A stretch of DNA of 44,166 nucleotides, taken from NCBI GenBank assembly GCA_009731375.1, contig BJOX01000249.1, positions 707,602-751,767 on the forward strand. The letters run 5' to 3'. Below, one piece after another: positions 21,541 to 31,495 of this stretch (position 1 is its first letter; each line of letters begins with the position of its first letter). Made by a program: the position numbers and the translations under genes. The notes under the pieces were generated by a model, which did no database searches, had not been told where the DNA came from, and was given only the letters and a program-made list of their open reading frames with translations. Source of the DNA: Paulinella micropora. Lineage: Eukaryota > Cercozoa > Imbricatea > Euglyphida.

Positions 21541-21771
21541 ATGGGTGGAAAGCCTTCTACTGCGTCCTCCCTCACTCGCCGGGCTGCGCCCGAAAACGAG
21601 GAGGAACCCCGACGCAAAAAAAGGCGCACGCAGGAGGAACACAAGCGCATAATGTTAGACTTGATACAAGAACGGCACGGCGCCGAAGGGTGGCTGCAAC
21701 TGGAGCTAGCTTCTGAGCAGTTATCCGTCCATGGCAGTGCTTTTATTTTGTCAGCAGCTGTTTTGAGGTGA
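21541..21771 (+). CDS. Putative N-myristoylated protein, first part
   Basis: 76 residues from ATG 21541 to TGA 21769-21771. The start MGGKPSTASS fits an N-myristoylation signal (Gly2, Ser6). A basic cluster RRKKRRTQEEHKR (about 24-36) follows, then a helical segment (MLDLIQERHGAEGWLQLELA). The stop lies at the beginning of the next frame, which opens with a GTG at 21768. A one-base shift at the TTTTG just before the stop would fuse the two into one protein of about 325 residues. Myristoylated, basic viral proteins often act at membranes; that role is inference here. Confidence 0.5.
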   Translation: MGGKPSTASSLTRRAAPENEEEPRRKKRRTQEEHKRIMLDLIQERHGAEGWLQLELASEQLSVHGSAFILSAAVLR

Positions 21772-22523
21772 GCTTAGAATTGCCTGTTGTGCTAGAAAAC
21801 AAGCGTGAGCTGTGCAAAGCGCTCAAAGCTTGGCGCAGCTCTCTGCTTAAGGTCTGCTTAGCTTCGTTGAGCATCACGGGCCCTGGCTTCAAGCTGCGAC
21901 TCCTGCCTTTGGTGCTCGAAGGGCGCGACCAGGAATTGGCGCTGCTACGCTATAAGGTCAGTGCGCTGACGCGCACCGTGCAAGCCCTCGCCACTCCGCG
22001 TTCGCTGAGCTTTGACCAAGCAGAGTTTGACCGCTGGGGGCACCGGGGAGAGAACGTGATATGCCGCCTGCTAGGTTCCTTGTGCATGTTGGAAGGGCAC
22101 GTAGTTATCACCAAGGAGCATCTGTGGGAGCTCACGCGCCTGCCCCGCGCCTCCTCCTCCTCCTCTTCCTCTCCTGCAACCGCCGCCACCGACAACGACG
22201 ACGGAGCTGCCGGCGGAGGCGTGGTCAGGGCCCTGTGCGTTTTGTTGGAGATACCCGCGGGGTGGCGCCCTGCGCAGACCATTTCTTACTCTTACCCATT
22301 CGCCGCGCCCAGCCGGCCTTTCTGGCCGGCCGAGACAAGACAGCCCACCTCTGTAATAGACCGGGAGGGGCTGGAAGTGGCTTCGGACGGGCGAGTTAGC
22401 TTGCATGTCACGTACCACGTCCCTTCCCAAGAAGTCGCCGGTGCTAGCAGCAGCAATCCCTCTGAGCCTTGCCCCAACTCATTTCGCTTGAGCCTCGACG
22501 TGCTTCGTTTGTTTTGTCACTGA
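21768..22523 (+). CDS. Protein of unknown function, likely continuation of the preceding frame
   Basis: 251 residues ending in TGA 22521-22523. The only start at the beginning is GTG (21768), overlapping the previous stop, so the frame is probably the rest of the putative myristoylated protein. It has a globular N-terminal half (LPVVLENKRELCKALKAWRS, FKLRLLPLVLEGRDQELALL), a poly-Ser/acidic linker (SSSSSSSPATAATDNDDG, about 128-145) and a C-terminal domain (VVRALCVLLEIPAGWR, SDGRVSLHVTYHVPSQEV). No family is recognised. Its end overlaps the end of the minus-strand membrane protein by 45 bases. Confidence 0.6.
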   Translation: MSLELPVVLENKRELCKALKAWRSSLLKVCLASLSITGPGFKLRLLPLVLEGRDQELALLRYKVSALTRTVQALATPRSLSFDQAEFDRWGHRGENVICRLLGSLCMLEGHVVITKEHLWELTRLPRASSSSSSSPATAATDNDDGAAGGGVVRALCVLLEIPAGWRPAQTISYSYPFAAPSRPFWPAETRQPTSVIDREGLEVASDGRVSLHVTYHVPSQEVAGASSSNPSEPCPNSFRLSLDVLRLFCH

Positions 22524-23800
22524 GACTGTGTACTTCCCCCCCCTCCCTCTTCGCCTAGCTGGCCAGGATTTTGTTTGAAAAAACGGGTACAGATTGAGCA
22601 GGCACGGGCACCTGATGCCGGGCCCGTCGTCAGCCTTGATACTAGAACGCAAAAATGACCGGTGCAGCTCTAACTGCAAAAGCGCCAGTGAACAAAGTTG
22701 CACAAACCCCAGCGCCAAGTTAAGCGAGGCCAGAGCACCTGTTGCCGCTGCAGAAAGAATAGATAAATTAACCATGGGGAAAATCACCAGCACACGTACT
22801 TGCAAACCAAGGCTTTCTTCTGGGTACGGCCCCAGCAATTTTTTTTGATGGTTTCCCACATATTATCACGCTCACCCAGGCTTAAATTCGAGTATGGATT
22901 TCGAAGGCTTATAATTGTATACCTAGCTGAAAGAATTATTACGGCTGCTATTAACATTACGCCATCCATTTTAATACCCTCGCCCAGCCAGGCTCGCTGC
23001 AGGAGAGGCTTCAGTGCTTCTAAGACCAGCTGGCCCTGATACAAGCAGACGGGGGTTAGCGTGTACTGCAAGTCGGCGACGGCCGCTAAAATCCTTGCAT
23101 ATTGGCGTTTGAGTGCTACGCCCAACCACCCTGCAAGGGCCAGCGTCAGCAAGAGGCAGATTAGAACAGCTTGCCACGTGATTACGCGAAGCCTATTTTC
23201 GAGCAACTCTGTTGTGACTAGGGTATTCTTTCTTTGGGATTTGACAATGTAGTACCCCGCAAGGCCGCCGCGAACCTCCAAACACAAACAAAGACACGTA
23301 GACCAGGCGGTCCAGAACAGAGATGTTTGTCTTGCATAATCTCTGATCCACTGTTGGTACCTGAACTTGTACAGCAGGCCCTGACTTTTACTTTCTAAGT
23401 AGGTCGTGTACATAAACACACCGGCTGCGTACAGCCAAACCAACCACGCCAGGTTTGATAAGGCCCATTTGGCGTGAGCAAAGTGCAGTAACGTCTATTT
23501 TTTAGTCGTGCGAATTTCATAAATGCACCGCCGTATTAAAGCTGGGCACACTCTCATGGGCAGCCCGTGCAACAGACAGAAAGCCCCCAGAAAAGCACAC
23601 AAAAAGAACACACACCGGGCAATGTAAAAGTACGCCACAAAACCCACCCCGCAAAGCTCTTGGCCCGAATCTTCGTCCGACAAACTCGGGGCGGGGCCTG
23701 TCCAAAAGACGTATGCGTGTAGCACAGGGAATGATAGTTGGCAGAGCACTATCAGCAGCCAGAGTAAACAGATTTCTGCTTGATCCCAAGAGGTACACAT
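22479..23800 (-). pseudogene. Polytopic (about 7-span) membrane protein 3, nonsense codon plus frameshift
   Basis: The first part runs from ATG 23800 (MCTSWDQAEICLLWLLIVL) to TAG 23495-23497 with two hydrophobic spans. The same frame continues beyond the TAG without an ATG until MYTTYLESK near 23412. It encodes spans around LAWLVWLYAAGVF, WSTCLCLCLEVRGG, AVLICLLLTLALAGWLGVAL and MLIAAVIILSARYTII. It then ends at 22784 after an A8 run (T8 on the plus strand, 22839-22846). Shifting at that run opens another frame with a final hydrophobic stretch (VIFPMVNLSILSAAATGALA) to TGA 22479. Total about seven spans, like the polytopic genes at 15171 and 18393. It could instead be two adjacent genes, but the second then lacks a convincing start. 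Confidence 0.6.
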
Positions 23801-24128
23801 TAAAGCTCTTCCCCCCTCTGTCTCCGGCTTTTTTTGCGCTCGTGCCTTTTTATGTACAAAGCCCAACCTCGCCGGGAAGCCGGCGACTTTTAGAAGACAC
23901 GAGAGGGAAGCGAAAGCCCGAGCAGGAGGAAGGGGGGGGGGGGGGGGGGAAGGGGGGCGGGGGGGGGGAAAAAGGGGGGGAANNNNNNNNNNCGCCGGCG
24001 TAGTCATTAAAAACAAAAGTTGACCTTTTCAGAACAAAAAAAACCGACTGCAATATTTTTTATTTTGCGATACTTGCAAGCCCAAACACACACGCACACT
24101 CACACAAAACACAACCGCCGGCTTTTCC
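23801..24128. repeat. Intergenic poly-G region with 10-N gap
   Basis: A G-rich tract (23932-23982) and N at 23983-23992 separate the membrane-protein start (23800) from the mucin-like gene stop (24129). Apart from a short AT-rich stretch at 24000-24070 nothing else is seen. Confidence 0.85.
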
Positions 24129-25061
24129 TTACCCTCCAGCCCCTGTCGGAGATCCTGCCGAAGTCGAGCTGACGACTGTTGGGTTAGAGGTGCGCGGGGG
24201 GATAGTAGACGAGGTAGCGGCGCCCGTGGATTCTCTGGTTTCTGGCCGGGTCGTTGTTGTACGAGCTGGCAGGGTAGTAGACCAGGTAGCAGCGCCAGTG
24301 TACTGCCAGGTTCCGGTTCGGGGCGGGGTATTCGTCGTCGTACGAGCTGGTGGGGTGGTGGACGAAGTAGCAGCGCCCGTGGACTCTCTGGTTTCGGGCC
24401 GGGTCGTTGTCGTACGAGCTGGCGGGGTAGTAGACCAGGTAGCAGCGCCAGTGTACTGCCAGGTTCCGGTTCCGGTTCGGGGCGGGGTATTCGTCGTCGT
24501 ACGAGCTGGCGGGGAGGTAGCGGCACCCGTGGCCTGCCCGGTACGGGGTGGGGTCGACGTACGAGCTGGCAGGGTGGTGGATGAGGTAGCGGCGCCCGTG
24601 GCCTGTTCGGTTCGGGGCGGGGTCTTCGTCGTACGGGCTGGCAGGGTGGTGGAGCGGGTAGCGGAGGGTCTTTCCGTAGTAGTAGTTCTGTTAGCGCGGC
24701 GCTGTCTTGAAGGAGGCCAATCGGTGCGATTGAAAGGGTTATTCTCTGTTTCGTTTGCTTTCGCCTCCTGTGTTGAAGGCCGTCTTGTTGTGCGCGGGGC
24801 TGGGGTAGTAACACGAGGAGGCTCAGTGGTCTTGCTGGGAGGCCTGGTTTCGACCGGCCTAGTCATCGTCGCCGTCGCTCCAAGAGTTTGGCCTGAGACG
24901 GGTGCGGTGGCCGTGCCGCGGGGCGGAGGGAGCGGGGGCTCTGTCTCGATCGGCTTGGTCGTCGACGTCGATGATGAGCTTTCCACGTTGGTGGAAACAG
25001 CCTGGGCATCTGTCAGCCCCTGCCAGGCCGTGAGGGCCATGAGAAAAAATAAATACCCCAT
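24129..25061 (-). CDS. Secreted or surface Thr/Pro-rich mucin-like protein
   Basis: 310 residues from ATG 25061 to TAA 24129. A clear signal peptide (MGYLFFLMALTAWQGLTDAQ, cleavage probably after AQA) directs it to the secretory pathway. The rest is Thr/Pro/Ser-rich with imperfect repeats built from PPARTTTNTPPRTG, WQYTGAATWSTT, TRPETRESTGAATSSTT and variants, suitable for dense O-glycosylation. N-glycosylation sites include FNRTDW and ANRTTT. No transmembrane helix or GPI signal is visible at the C-terminus, so it may be secreted or may have lost its anchor through a frame change in the repeats. A TATA-like TATAAAA lies just upstream. The location next to the membrane-protein cluster suggests a virion or cell-surface glycoprotein. 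Confidence 0.75.
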   Translation of the reverse strand: MGYLFFLMALTAWQGLTDAQAVSTNVESSSSTSTTKPIETEPPLPPPRGTATAPVSGQTLGATATMTRPVETRPPSKTTEPPRVTTPAPRTTRRPSTQEAKANETENNPFNRTDWPPSRQRRANRTTTTERPSATRSTTLPARTTKTPPRTEQATGAATSSTTLPARTSTPPRTGQATGAATSPPARTTTNTPPRTGTGTWQYTGAATWSTTPPARTTTTRPETRESTGAATSSTTPPARTTTNTPPRTGTWQYTGAATWSTTLPARTTTTRPETRESTGAATSSTIPPRTSNPTVVSSTSAGSPTGAGG

Positions 25062-25074
25062 GACATAGAGAGAG

Positions 25075-25081
25075 TTTTATA
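25075..25081 (-). promoter_or_regulatory. TATA-like box upstream of the mucin-like gene
   Basis: TATAAAA on the minus strand, 14 nt before the ATG at 25061. This would leave a very short leader if functional. Confidence 0.35.
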
Positions 25082-25167
25082 CAATACACAGTTTTTCGTC
25101 TTTACTTTTACAAGTATCCTCTGGGGGCTTTCAAACATCGGAGGGCTTTTAAGCTTTCTAGCGCCCT

Positions 25168-25169
25168 CC

Positions 25170-25233
<64 letters not shown>

Positions 25234-25250
25234 NNNNNNNNNNCCCTCTC
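25168..25250. repeat. Long poly-C tract with 10-N gap
   Basis: About 65 C in a row followed by N at 25234-25243. The unique stretch 25260-25385 that follows is AT-rich and shows no gene. Confidence 0.95.
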
Positions 25251-25430
25251 CCTCTCTTTTCTTTACTTGAAGGGAGGCTAAAGAAATAACTCATGAAAGC
25301 AAGTCGTTTTAATTAAATTACAATTGAATTGGTAAACGTCGAGCTTGTCTTAAATTCCTTTTTTTCGTCAAACAACGGCTGGTTTTATTTTTCGCCTTCC
25401 CCCCCCCCCCGCTCTCCCCTCCCCTCTCCT

Positions 25431-25555
25431 TGAGCCCACTGGGCTCAGGGGGCTCAGAGATGGGCGGTGGTGGAGAGAGAAAGGGGGGGGGGGCGCCCCC
25501 CCTCTTTGTTTCCTCCCTCCTTCCCTCTTGAGCCCCCTGAGCCCGGGGGGCTCAA
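25431..25555. other. Inverted pair of palindromic GAGCCC elements around a G/C palindrome (origin-like)
   Basis: Element 1 (25431-25459) contains GAGCCCACTGGGCTC, a perfect 7-base palindrome around one central base, followed by AGGGGGCTCAG. Element 2 (25528-25555) has arms TTGAGCCCCC and GGGGGCTCAA and is nearly the reverse complement of element 1. Between them lies a G-run/GCGC/C-run palindrome near 25485-25502. A third copy occurs at 32263-32292. The locus sits directly upstream of a gene for a UL9-like origin-binding-type helicase. A replication origin or cis-regulatory element is a reasonable guess, not shown. Confidence 0.5.
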
Positions 25556-25665
25556 GGGGAGGGGGGCGACGAAGAGACAGGGGGAGAGGGACGAAGGCAC
25601 ATCCATCCCCCCTTCCCCTTTCTCCTGTTCATCCTGTTCTGTTTCCTCCCTCTCTCTCGCATATT

Positions 25666-25679
25666 TATTATAAAAAAAG
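25666..25679 (+). promoter_or_regulatory. TATA-like box upstream of the primase-helicase gene
   Basis: TTATTATAAAAAAAG lies about 40 nt before ATG 25717 and after pyrimidine-rich sequence, the best promoter candidate for this gene. Confidence 0.4.
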
Positions 25680-25716
25680 CTCCTCTGATCCCAAACACTC
25701 TACACACGACTCGCCG

Positions 25717-28700
25717 ATGATGGCGGCACCCGTAGCTGACGACGCCCTGCCGCAAGCACCTACGCTCACCACGCAGCAGGCCGCAGTGGGCGCCGCCGGC
25801 GTGGCCAGGCGCGCGCCTCGCGTGGTCACGATCACGCGGGACCTGCCCGCGCCAATACACCTCTTAGAATCAAGTGGGTTCAACTCTGTCCCCCCCGGCG
25901 AGGCCTGCTTTGCTCAGGGCGCGGCTTTGCAGCACCAATTCTTCTACAAGCTGAACCTGCCCCCGAAAGCGACGAGCCAGTGGCGGAAGCCCAACACGCG
26001 CCAATTGTTCGGTTCCTGCGCATATGCACATGCCTTTTACCATGAAATCTACAAGTGGTTCAACGCAATGAGACGCTGTTTCTTTGTCATTATACGCGGC
26101 GAGTGCAGTTTGTATTTCGACCTCGAGTGGTATTCGCGCGACGCGCGGGACCCCAGCTCCGACGGACGTTTGCAGGCGTTGCAGACAGTTGTGGGCGCGG
26201 CTTTAGTGAGTCTTGGGCTTGCAGCGGCGGGTGCTGACGAAATGCACTCTCTCGATCTCGGCAGGGTCTGCGTGTCCGAGCAGAAGAACGACGACGGGGC
26301 GGTGTGGTTCAAGAACTCGTTCCATGACGCCTTCCCCCGCATCGTGTTTCAGTCGGTGCACCACGCAGGGGCCTTTGTAGACAGATGGCTGGTGCAGCAC
26401 CAGGCCGCCGCTGCCTTGCGCGTCGATGCTTCGTTGGACCTGTACAAACACAAAAAAAACACCGGCAGCATGATTGACCCCAGTGTGTACTCAAAAAACC
26501 GCTGCTGGCGCGTCCCTGGCTCCCAGAAGATCGACGACCTCTTGCAACCGGGCGCGGCGGGCGCGCCTCTGCTTGACTACGAGGAATTTGTTGTGCACTG
26601 CCCCAGTCATTCCCCGCGCGATCCCGACACGGTGCGTGTGCCGGCCCAGCTCGCGGCCCCCACGCGTTCCAGGCCGTCGGCGGGAAGCAGTCTCCGCCTC
26701 GCGCGCCGCCCGCCGCCCGCCGTCGTTGCCGACCACCTAAGGCCCATGCTGGCCAAGCTCGAGCTTATGCTAAGGGGCTGGGGAGACACCACGTCTTCCC
26801 TGTCCGTCGGCGAAGACGCCAAAACAGGTAAACAGTTTTTCGTCGTGCGCACAGCCAGGTCTAGAGGAGGTGGAGGTCGTCTGTGCCTCGTACACGAGGT
26901 CCGTCGCAGGCGACGCCAACAGCAAAGAGATCAGAACCCAACTTGTCATGCTAGTAATAGCATTACTACCCTGGTGGATACAGCAATTTACCACCAGAGC
27001 AATAACGCGTACTTAGTTCTAGGCGCGGCGGGGCAGGTTCTCTACGGATGCCATGGAAACCGTTGCTCGGCAGCCCACGAGTGGACAGATCGCTCGCGAA
27101 TGGTACTGCTGGGAAATCTATTCAATCCGTGGCTCGAGCAGAAGCAACAGCTGCTGCTGGGAACAAGCAACCTGCCGCGCGCCCCCGCCGAAAACGCAGA
27201 AGAAGAAGAAGAAGAAGAAGAAGAGGAAGGAGCTGTAAGTGACGTCGAGGCAGAGCACACACACGACGACGACGGCGACGAGAGGCCGAGCTTGGTGCAG
27301 GAGGACCGCGCCCCTGTGCCGTCACCCGCTAGCACGAGCGGGCGAGAACTCACGTCCGCCGAGCACGAGGCGCTGACGCGCGAACTCCTGCCGCACCTGA
27401 CTTCGTCGCTTTTCACTGAGCTCCAGACCTTTCTGGAGGAGGCCGGCTGGCCCGAGAGCGTCACCTCGCAGCTGGAACACGTACAGCTGGCGGGATCCAT
27501 GATCGAAAAGAAGAAGCCCCTGCAAGGACAACAGCAAGAGGACTCTGACCCAGAGGAGCCTGGGCAGGTAGAGGAGGAGGAGGGGGAACAGGAGGGAGGG
27601 GGAGAGGAGGGAAACAACGACCCGGAGGAGGGCTCTGACCCAGCGGTGGCGGGCGGGCGCGCCGAGGGGCAGGCCAAGCCCCCGGCGGCCACTGCGTATC
27701 ACCGCACCGACGTGTTTCTATTGCCCTGCCCAAACTGCCCCCTGGCCGGCGGCTCCGCCAGCAAGATTCGCATCGTCGTTGACGCACAGGCTTGGTGGGT
27801 GCAGGTCTGTTTCGCGTGTCATCTCCGCGCACAGCCCGCGCCCCCCCCACCACCCGCCTCGGGGCAAGAGCCCGAGGCGCGCCCCAAGAAACGCCGCCGG
27901 GTCGCGAAGGTGCGAGTGCGCTGCCGACCACCCGACCTGCCGCCGATGGCTCCGGCGGCGGAGGTCGCTGCGGCGGAGCTGCACGGCGTCGGGGGGTACC
28001 GGCTCCTGCGTACGCCGCAAGAACTTATGGAATATGATGGGGGAGAGCAGAAATACCAGGGCGCGGATCGCAAGGAGAACGAGTTCAGGTCCGACGCGCG
28101 CTGGGTCAACAAACTCGCGCTCCCCGAGCAGGCGCGGCTACTGTTCGTCAAAGCCCCGATGGGGCTTGGCAAAAGTGAGAGCTTTATACGTCTCCTGCTC
28201 GCTATCTACGGCGTTAACGTGGACGAGGTGTTCACCCCGACAGAGCTGGCAGCGCTGGACAGGTTCCGCGGACCCGGCGGGCGACCCTGCCGCGTCCTGT
28301 GCGTGGGTCCCCGTATTTCCTTTGACAAGCAAATGTTTCAGCGCGTGAAGCTGGCTCTAGCCAAGGTCGGGGTCTCGGCCATTTTTTACCAGGACTGGGC
28401 CAAGCGGGGCTCGCGCTCCCAGGCGGAGTGCAATGTCGCGATCTGGCAATACGAGTCCGTCCACCACCTGCTCGACGCGCCGGGCTTTGACCTGGTCGTG
28501 CTGGACGAGAGCGAGTCCACGCTGTTCAATGTGACGGCGGCCCTGGGCAAGGGGAGTATCAACCAGTGCAACGCGACCGTCTTTGCGCGGCTGCTGCGCC
28601 GGTCCAAGTGCGTGATCGTCATGGACGCCTTTCTCACACAGAAATCCGTCCAGGTCCTGCAGACCTTGCTGAACACGGCGCCTCCCACGGAGCTGGCGCT

Positions 28701-30684
28701 CGGCGGGGGGCCCGCGACCAGACCACACGTCTTCCATATGATATACACACACGTCGAACACATACGCAGTCGTTGCTGTGTGCACCGCAGCCACAGGTCC
28801 TTCAAGCGGGCGTTGCTGTTAGCCCTTTGCCGGGGGCAGCGGGTGGCGCTACCGCTCGGCAACAAGCGCCAGGGCATGTTGCTCAAGAAATACCTGGAGT
28901 CCGTGTTCAAGGGTATACGAATTCTGTTTTACCACGAAGGCTCCGAACGCATGTCCGACTTCGAACGACCCTAAGCGCAGCTTATCCAGCTGTGGGTACA
29001 AGCTCATGTGAGCATGTGGACCTCTGCCGTGACGTGTGGGGTCAATATCGACGTCAGGCACTTCGACGTGCTGTTTCTGTGGCTGAACAATAGTAACATC
29101 CCCATGCTAAACTACATGCAAATGGCCGGCCGCGTCCGCCATTTCGAGGCTAAGCAGTGGCACGTTTACGTATCTCAACCTCGTGCCGACCGCGGACGGG
29201 GGCCCGATACGCTCGCTCAGATCCGCAAATCCATTGACCGCGAGGAGGAGCACACGCTCGCGACCGAGCTTGCGTATGGAGTGGACAGCAGTTGTTCGCT
29301 TAGCGTCCCCGTGCAGGGGGACGGGGAACGCATGCACTGGGCCAAGGCGGACCCGTGGGTGGCCCAGGCCGCGTCGTATAACACGTTGGCCACCGCACTC
29401 TCGCGCAGGCACGCTCTGCGCGAGCTGTTCTTCTTTCTGGGGCAGATGGGCGCGGATATCGCTCAGGTGGACTTCAGCTCCATCAAGCTCCCCCCCGTGG
29501 GTTTACGGCACGACCACCTGCTAGCCCACGAGGACCAAGAACGCATGCTGTCAAGCAAGGAGCGCAAGGAACTCTTGGCGCTACACAAAGAGAAACGTGC
29601 AGAGGTCAAGGCGCAAAGCCAGGCCGCCAGCGCGGAGCGCGTTGCCAGTCGTGCCCAGGCCGAGGATTTTGTGCGCTCGGCCTACGAGCTCCGTGTACAG
29701 GCAGAGGCCCAGGCCCCGCCCGAGCAAGCCCCCGTGCCGCCTGCGCCGACACCCGCCGAACAGAGCGACGAGCCCGCGCAGGCTCCTGTGCCCGAGGAAC
29801 CCGCGCAGGCAGAGGAGGCAGAGCCCAAGGCAACACAGCAGCAGGGGCAGGAGCAGGGGGCTATCTGGGGCGAGCTCGTCAAGGAGGCCAGGAGGCTTGA
29901 GGCAGGGCTTCGCACCCCCCAGGAACGCCAACAGGCCTTGCAGCAACCTGCGTTGTCCCGCGACAAGTACAAGGACCGCACGGCCCTGTTTACGTTTGCA
30001 GCCACTTTCCCCACCATCCGCCCAGAATGGAAAACGGTGCAGGAGTGCCAGCGCAGCGGGTTCGCGCGCAGGTATCTGTGGCTCAAGCTTTTGTCCAAAT
30101 ACTCCCTGAAGGAGATCTATGACCAGGAATTCAAGCCGGGTGAGTTCGTGACCTTGTTCGACGGACAGAAGGTGACCCTGCCCACGCTAGCGGCGGTGGC
30201 CAGCCTTGTACGCGCCTTGCCTTGCGACCTACACAAAGACAGTCGTGTTGTAAAGTTTACCACGCTATGCCTAGACGCCAAGGAAATTACGCAAGCCCTG
30301 CGGGGGCTGCGCGCGGGTGTCCGTGTGGTCCGTGAAAAGTGGAATCCGACTCCAAGCGTGCTAAAAAACCTGGAATCCGATGATGAAACATTATCACTGC
30401 ACTCAGCCCTCAGTGCTGTGAAAAATGTTTTGCCAATCCTGCTGCCGTGCTCGCTGACGCGAATTCTAAATCCAGCTCATCCTAACGGCCAATTTACAAT
30501 AGGACGACACGCATTCTTTTCCAAATACGAAATATCACCTGACAGCTTTCAAGACATGACCGCTTTCGAAATTGCTGCACCCTGGCCACTCAACCGCCCG
30601 AGGGTGAGTACGCGCGTTAATCCCTCCGTCTGCGCAAGGGAAAGACACACGTATATACATGAGGTTAGTGCAAGTGGCCGCTAG
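25717..30684 (+). pseudogene. AEP primase fused to a UL9-like SF2 helicase, interrupted by TAA
   Basis: From ATG 25717 one frame of about 1,655 codons runs to TAG 30682-30684, broken only by TAA at 28972-28974 (codon 1086). The N-terminal part is an archaeo-eukaryotic primase: SLYFDLEW (metal-binding acidic pair, about 130-137), NSFHDAFPR (about 198-206) and DPSVYSKNRCWRVPGSQK (about 255-271). A Glu-rich linker and a Cys cluster (CPNCPLAG, then CFAC, about 670-705) follow. The helicase has APMGLGKSE (Walker A), VLDESES (Walker B), GVNIDVRHFD and motif VI QMAGRVRHF, as in herpesvirus UL9-type proteins; the TAA separates the last two from the rest. The C-terminal 500 residues hold an Ala/Gln/Pro-rich helix and an unassigned domain. 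Such fusions are reported in large DNA viruses. It would prime and unwind DNA at replication. Confidence 0.85.
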
Positions 30685-30779
30685 CGTCGTCTGAGTCATT
30701 GATATAAAAAATTATTTGCGAACCACATTGAGCCTCAAATAGATATGCACGTCAAACCTATAGCCACCCCCCCCCCCGG

Positions 30780-31495
30780 CCGTGCCAACATGTGCGCTCC
30801 CAAATTCCCGGGAATTGCGCACGTCTGTTCGGGGGTGGCACCCCCCGCGCATTTGTAGAGCAGTAGAGAAATTCGTGTTTTGCTAATAGATAGCGAGGGG
30901 GCTGGGGGCCGGTGGGGTGTAATCCCCCACAAAGCTCTGGTCCCAGGGCATCACTGCGTTCTTTCCGGGGAATTGCCCCGGGGCAGACCAACTACTGCCT
31001 TTTCGACCGAATCGAAAACCGTGTGCTTTGTGTGACAAAGTTTCCCGGGTAGTGCGTATGTGTCTCTGGGGGGTGGCACCCCTCACGCATTGTAGAGCAG
31101 TAGAAAAATTCGTGTTTTGCTAATAGATAGCGAGGGGGCTTGGGCCGGTGGGGAGTAATCCCCACAAAGCTCTGGCCCCAGAGCATCACTACGTTTTCCC
31201 GGGGAATTGCCGGGGGCAGACCAACTACCGCCTTTTTCGACCGGATCCCCCCCGTGCGCCCTGTGTGACAAAAGTTTCCCGGGTAGTGCGTATGTGTCTC
31301 TGGGGTGGCACCCCCCGCGCATTTGTAGATCAGTAGAGAAATTCGTGTTTTGCTAATAGATAGCGAGGTGGCTTTGGCCGGTGGGGCGTAATTTCCACAG
31401 AGCTCTGGTCCCCAGGGCATCACTGCGTTTCCCCGGGGAAATGCCCCGGGGCAGACCAACCACTGCCTTTTTCGCCCGTATCGAAGCCTGTGCGC
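30780..31495. repeat. Three-copy tandem repeat of about 235 bp
   Basis: 'ATTCGTGTTTTGCTAATAGA' starts at 30871, 31108 and 31341, spacing 237 and 233. Each unit also carries a GGGTGGCACCCC hairpin, CCACAAAGCTCTGG (CCACAGAGCTCTGG in the third), 'GGGGAATTGCC' (changed in the third) within a CCGGGG...CCCCGG palindrome, and CAGACCAAC. Units are similar but not identical. Minus-strand frames through the array are open because of the repeat and are not called genes. It lies right behind the primase-helicase gene. An origin, promoter array, non-coding RNA locus or subterminal repeat is possible. Confidence 0.85.

Noticed and set aside
27042-27692. Ser-rich minus-strand frame opposite the Glu-rich linker of the primase-helicase
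   Set aside because: It is a shadow: GAG/GAA codons read as Ser/Leu on the other strand, with no start context.
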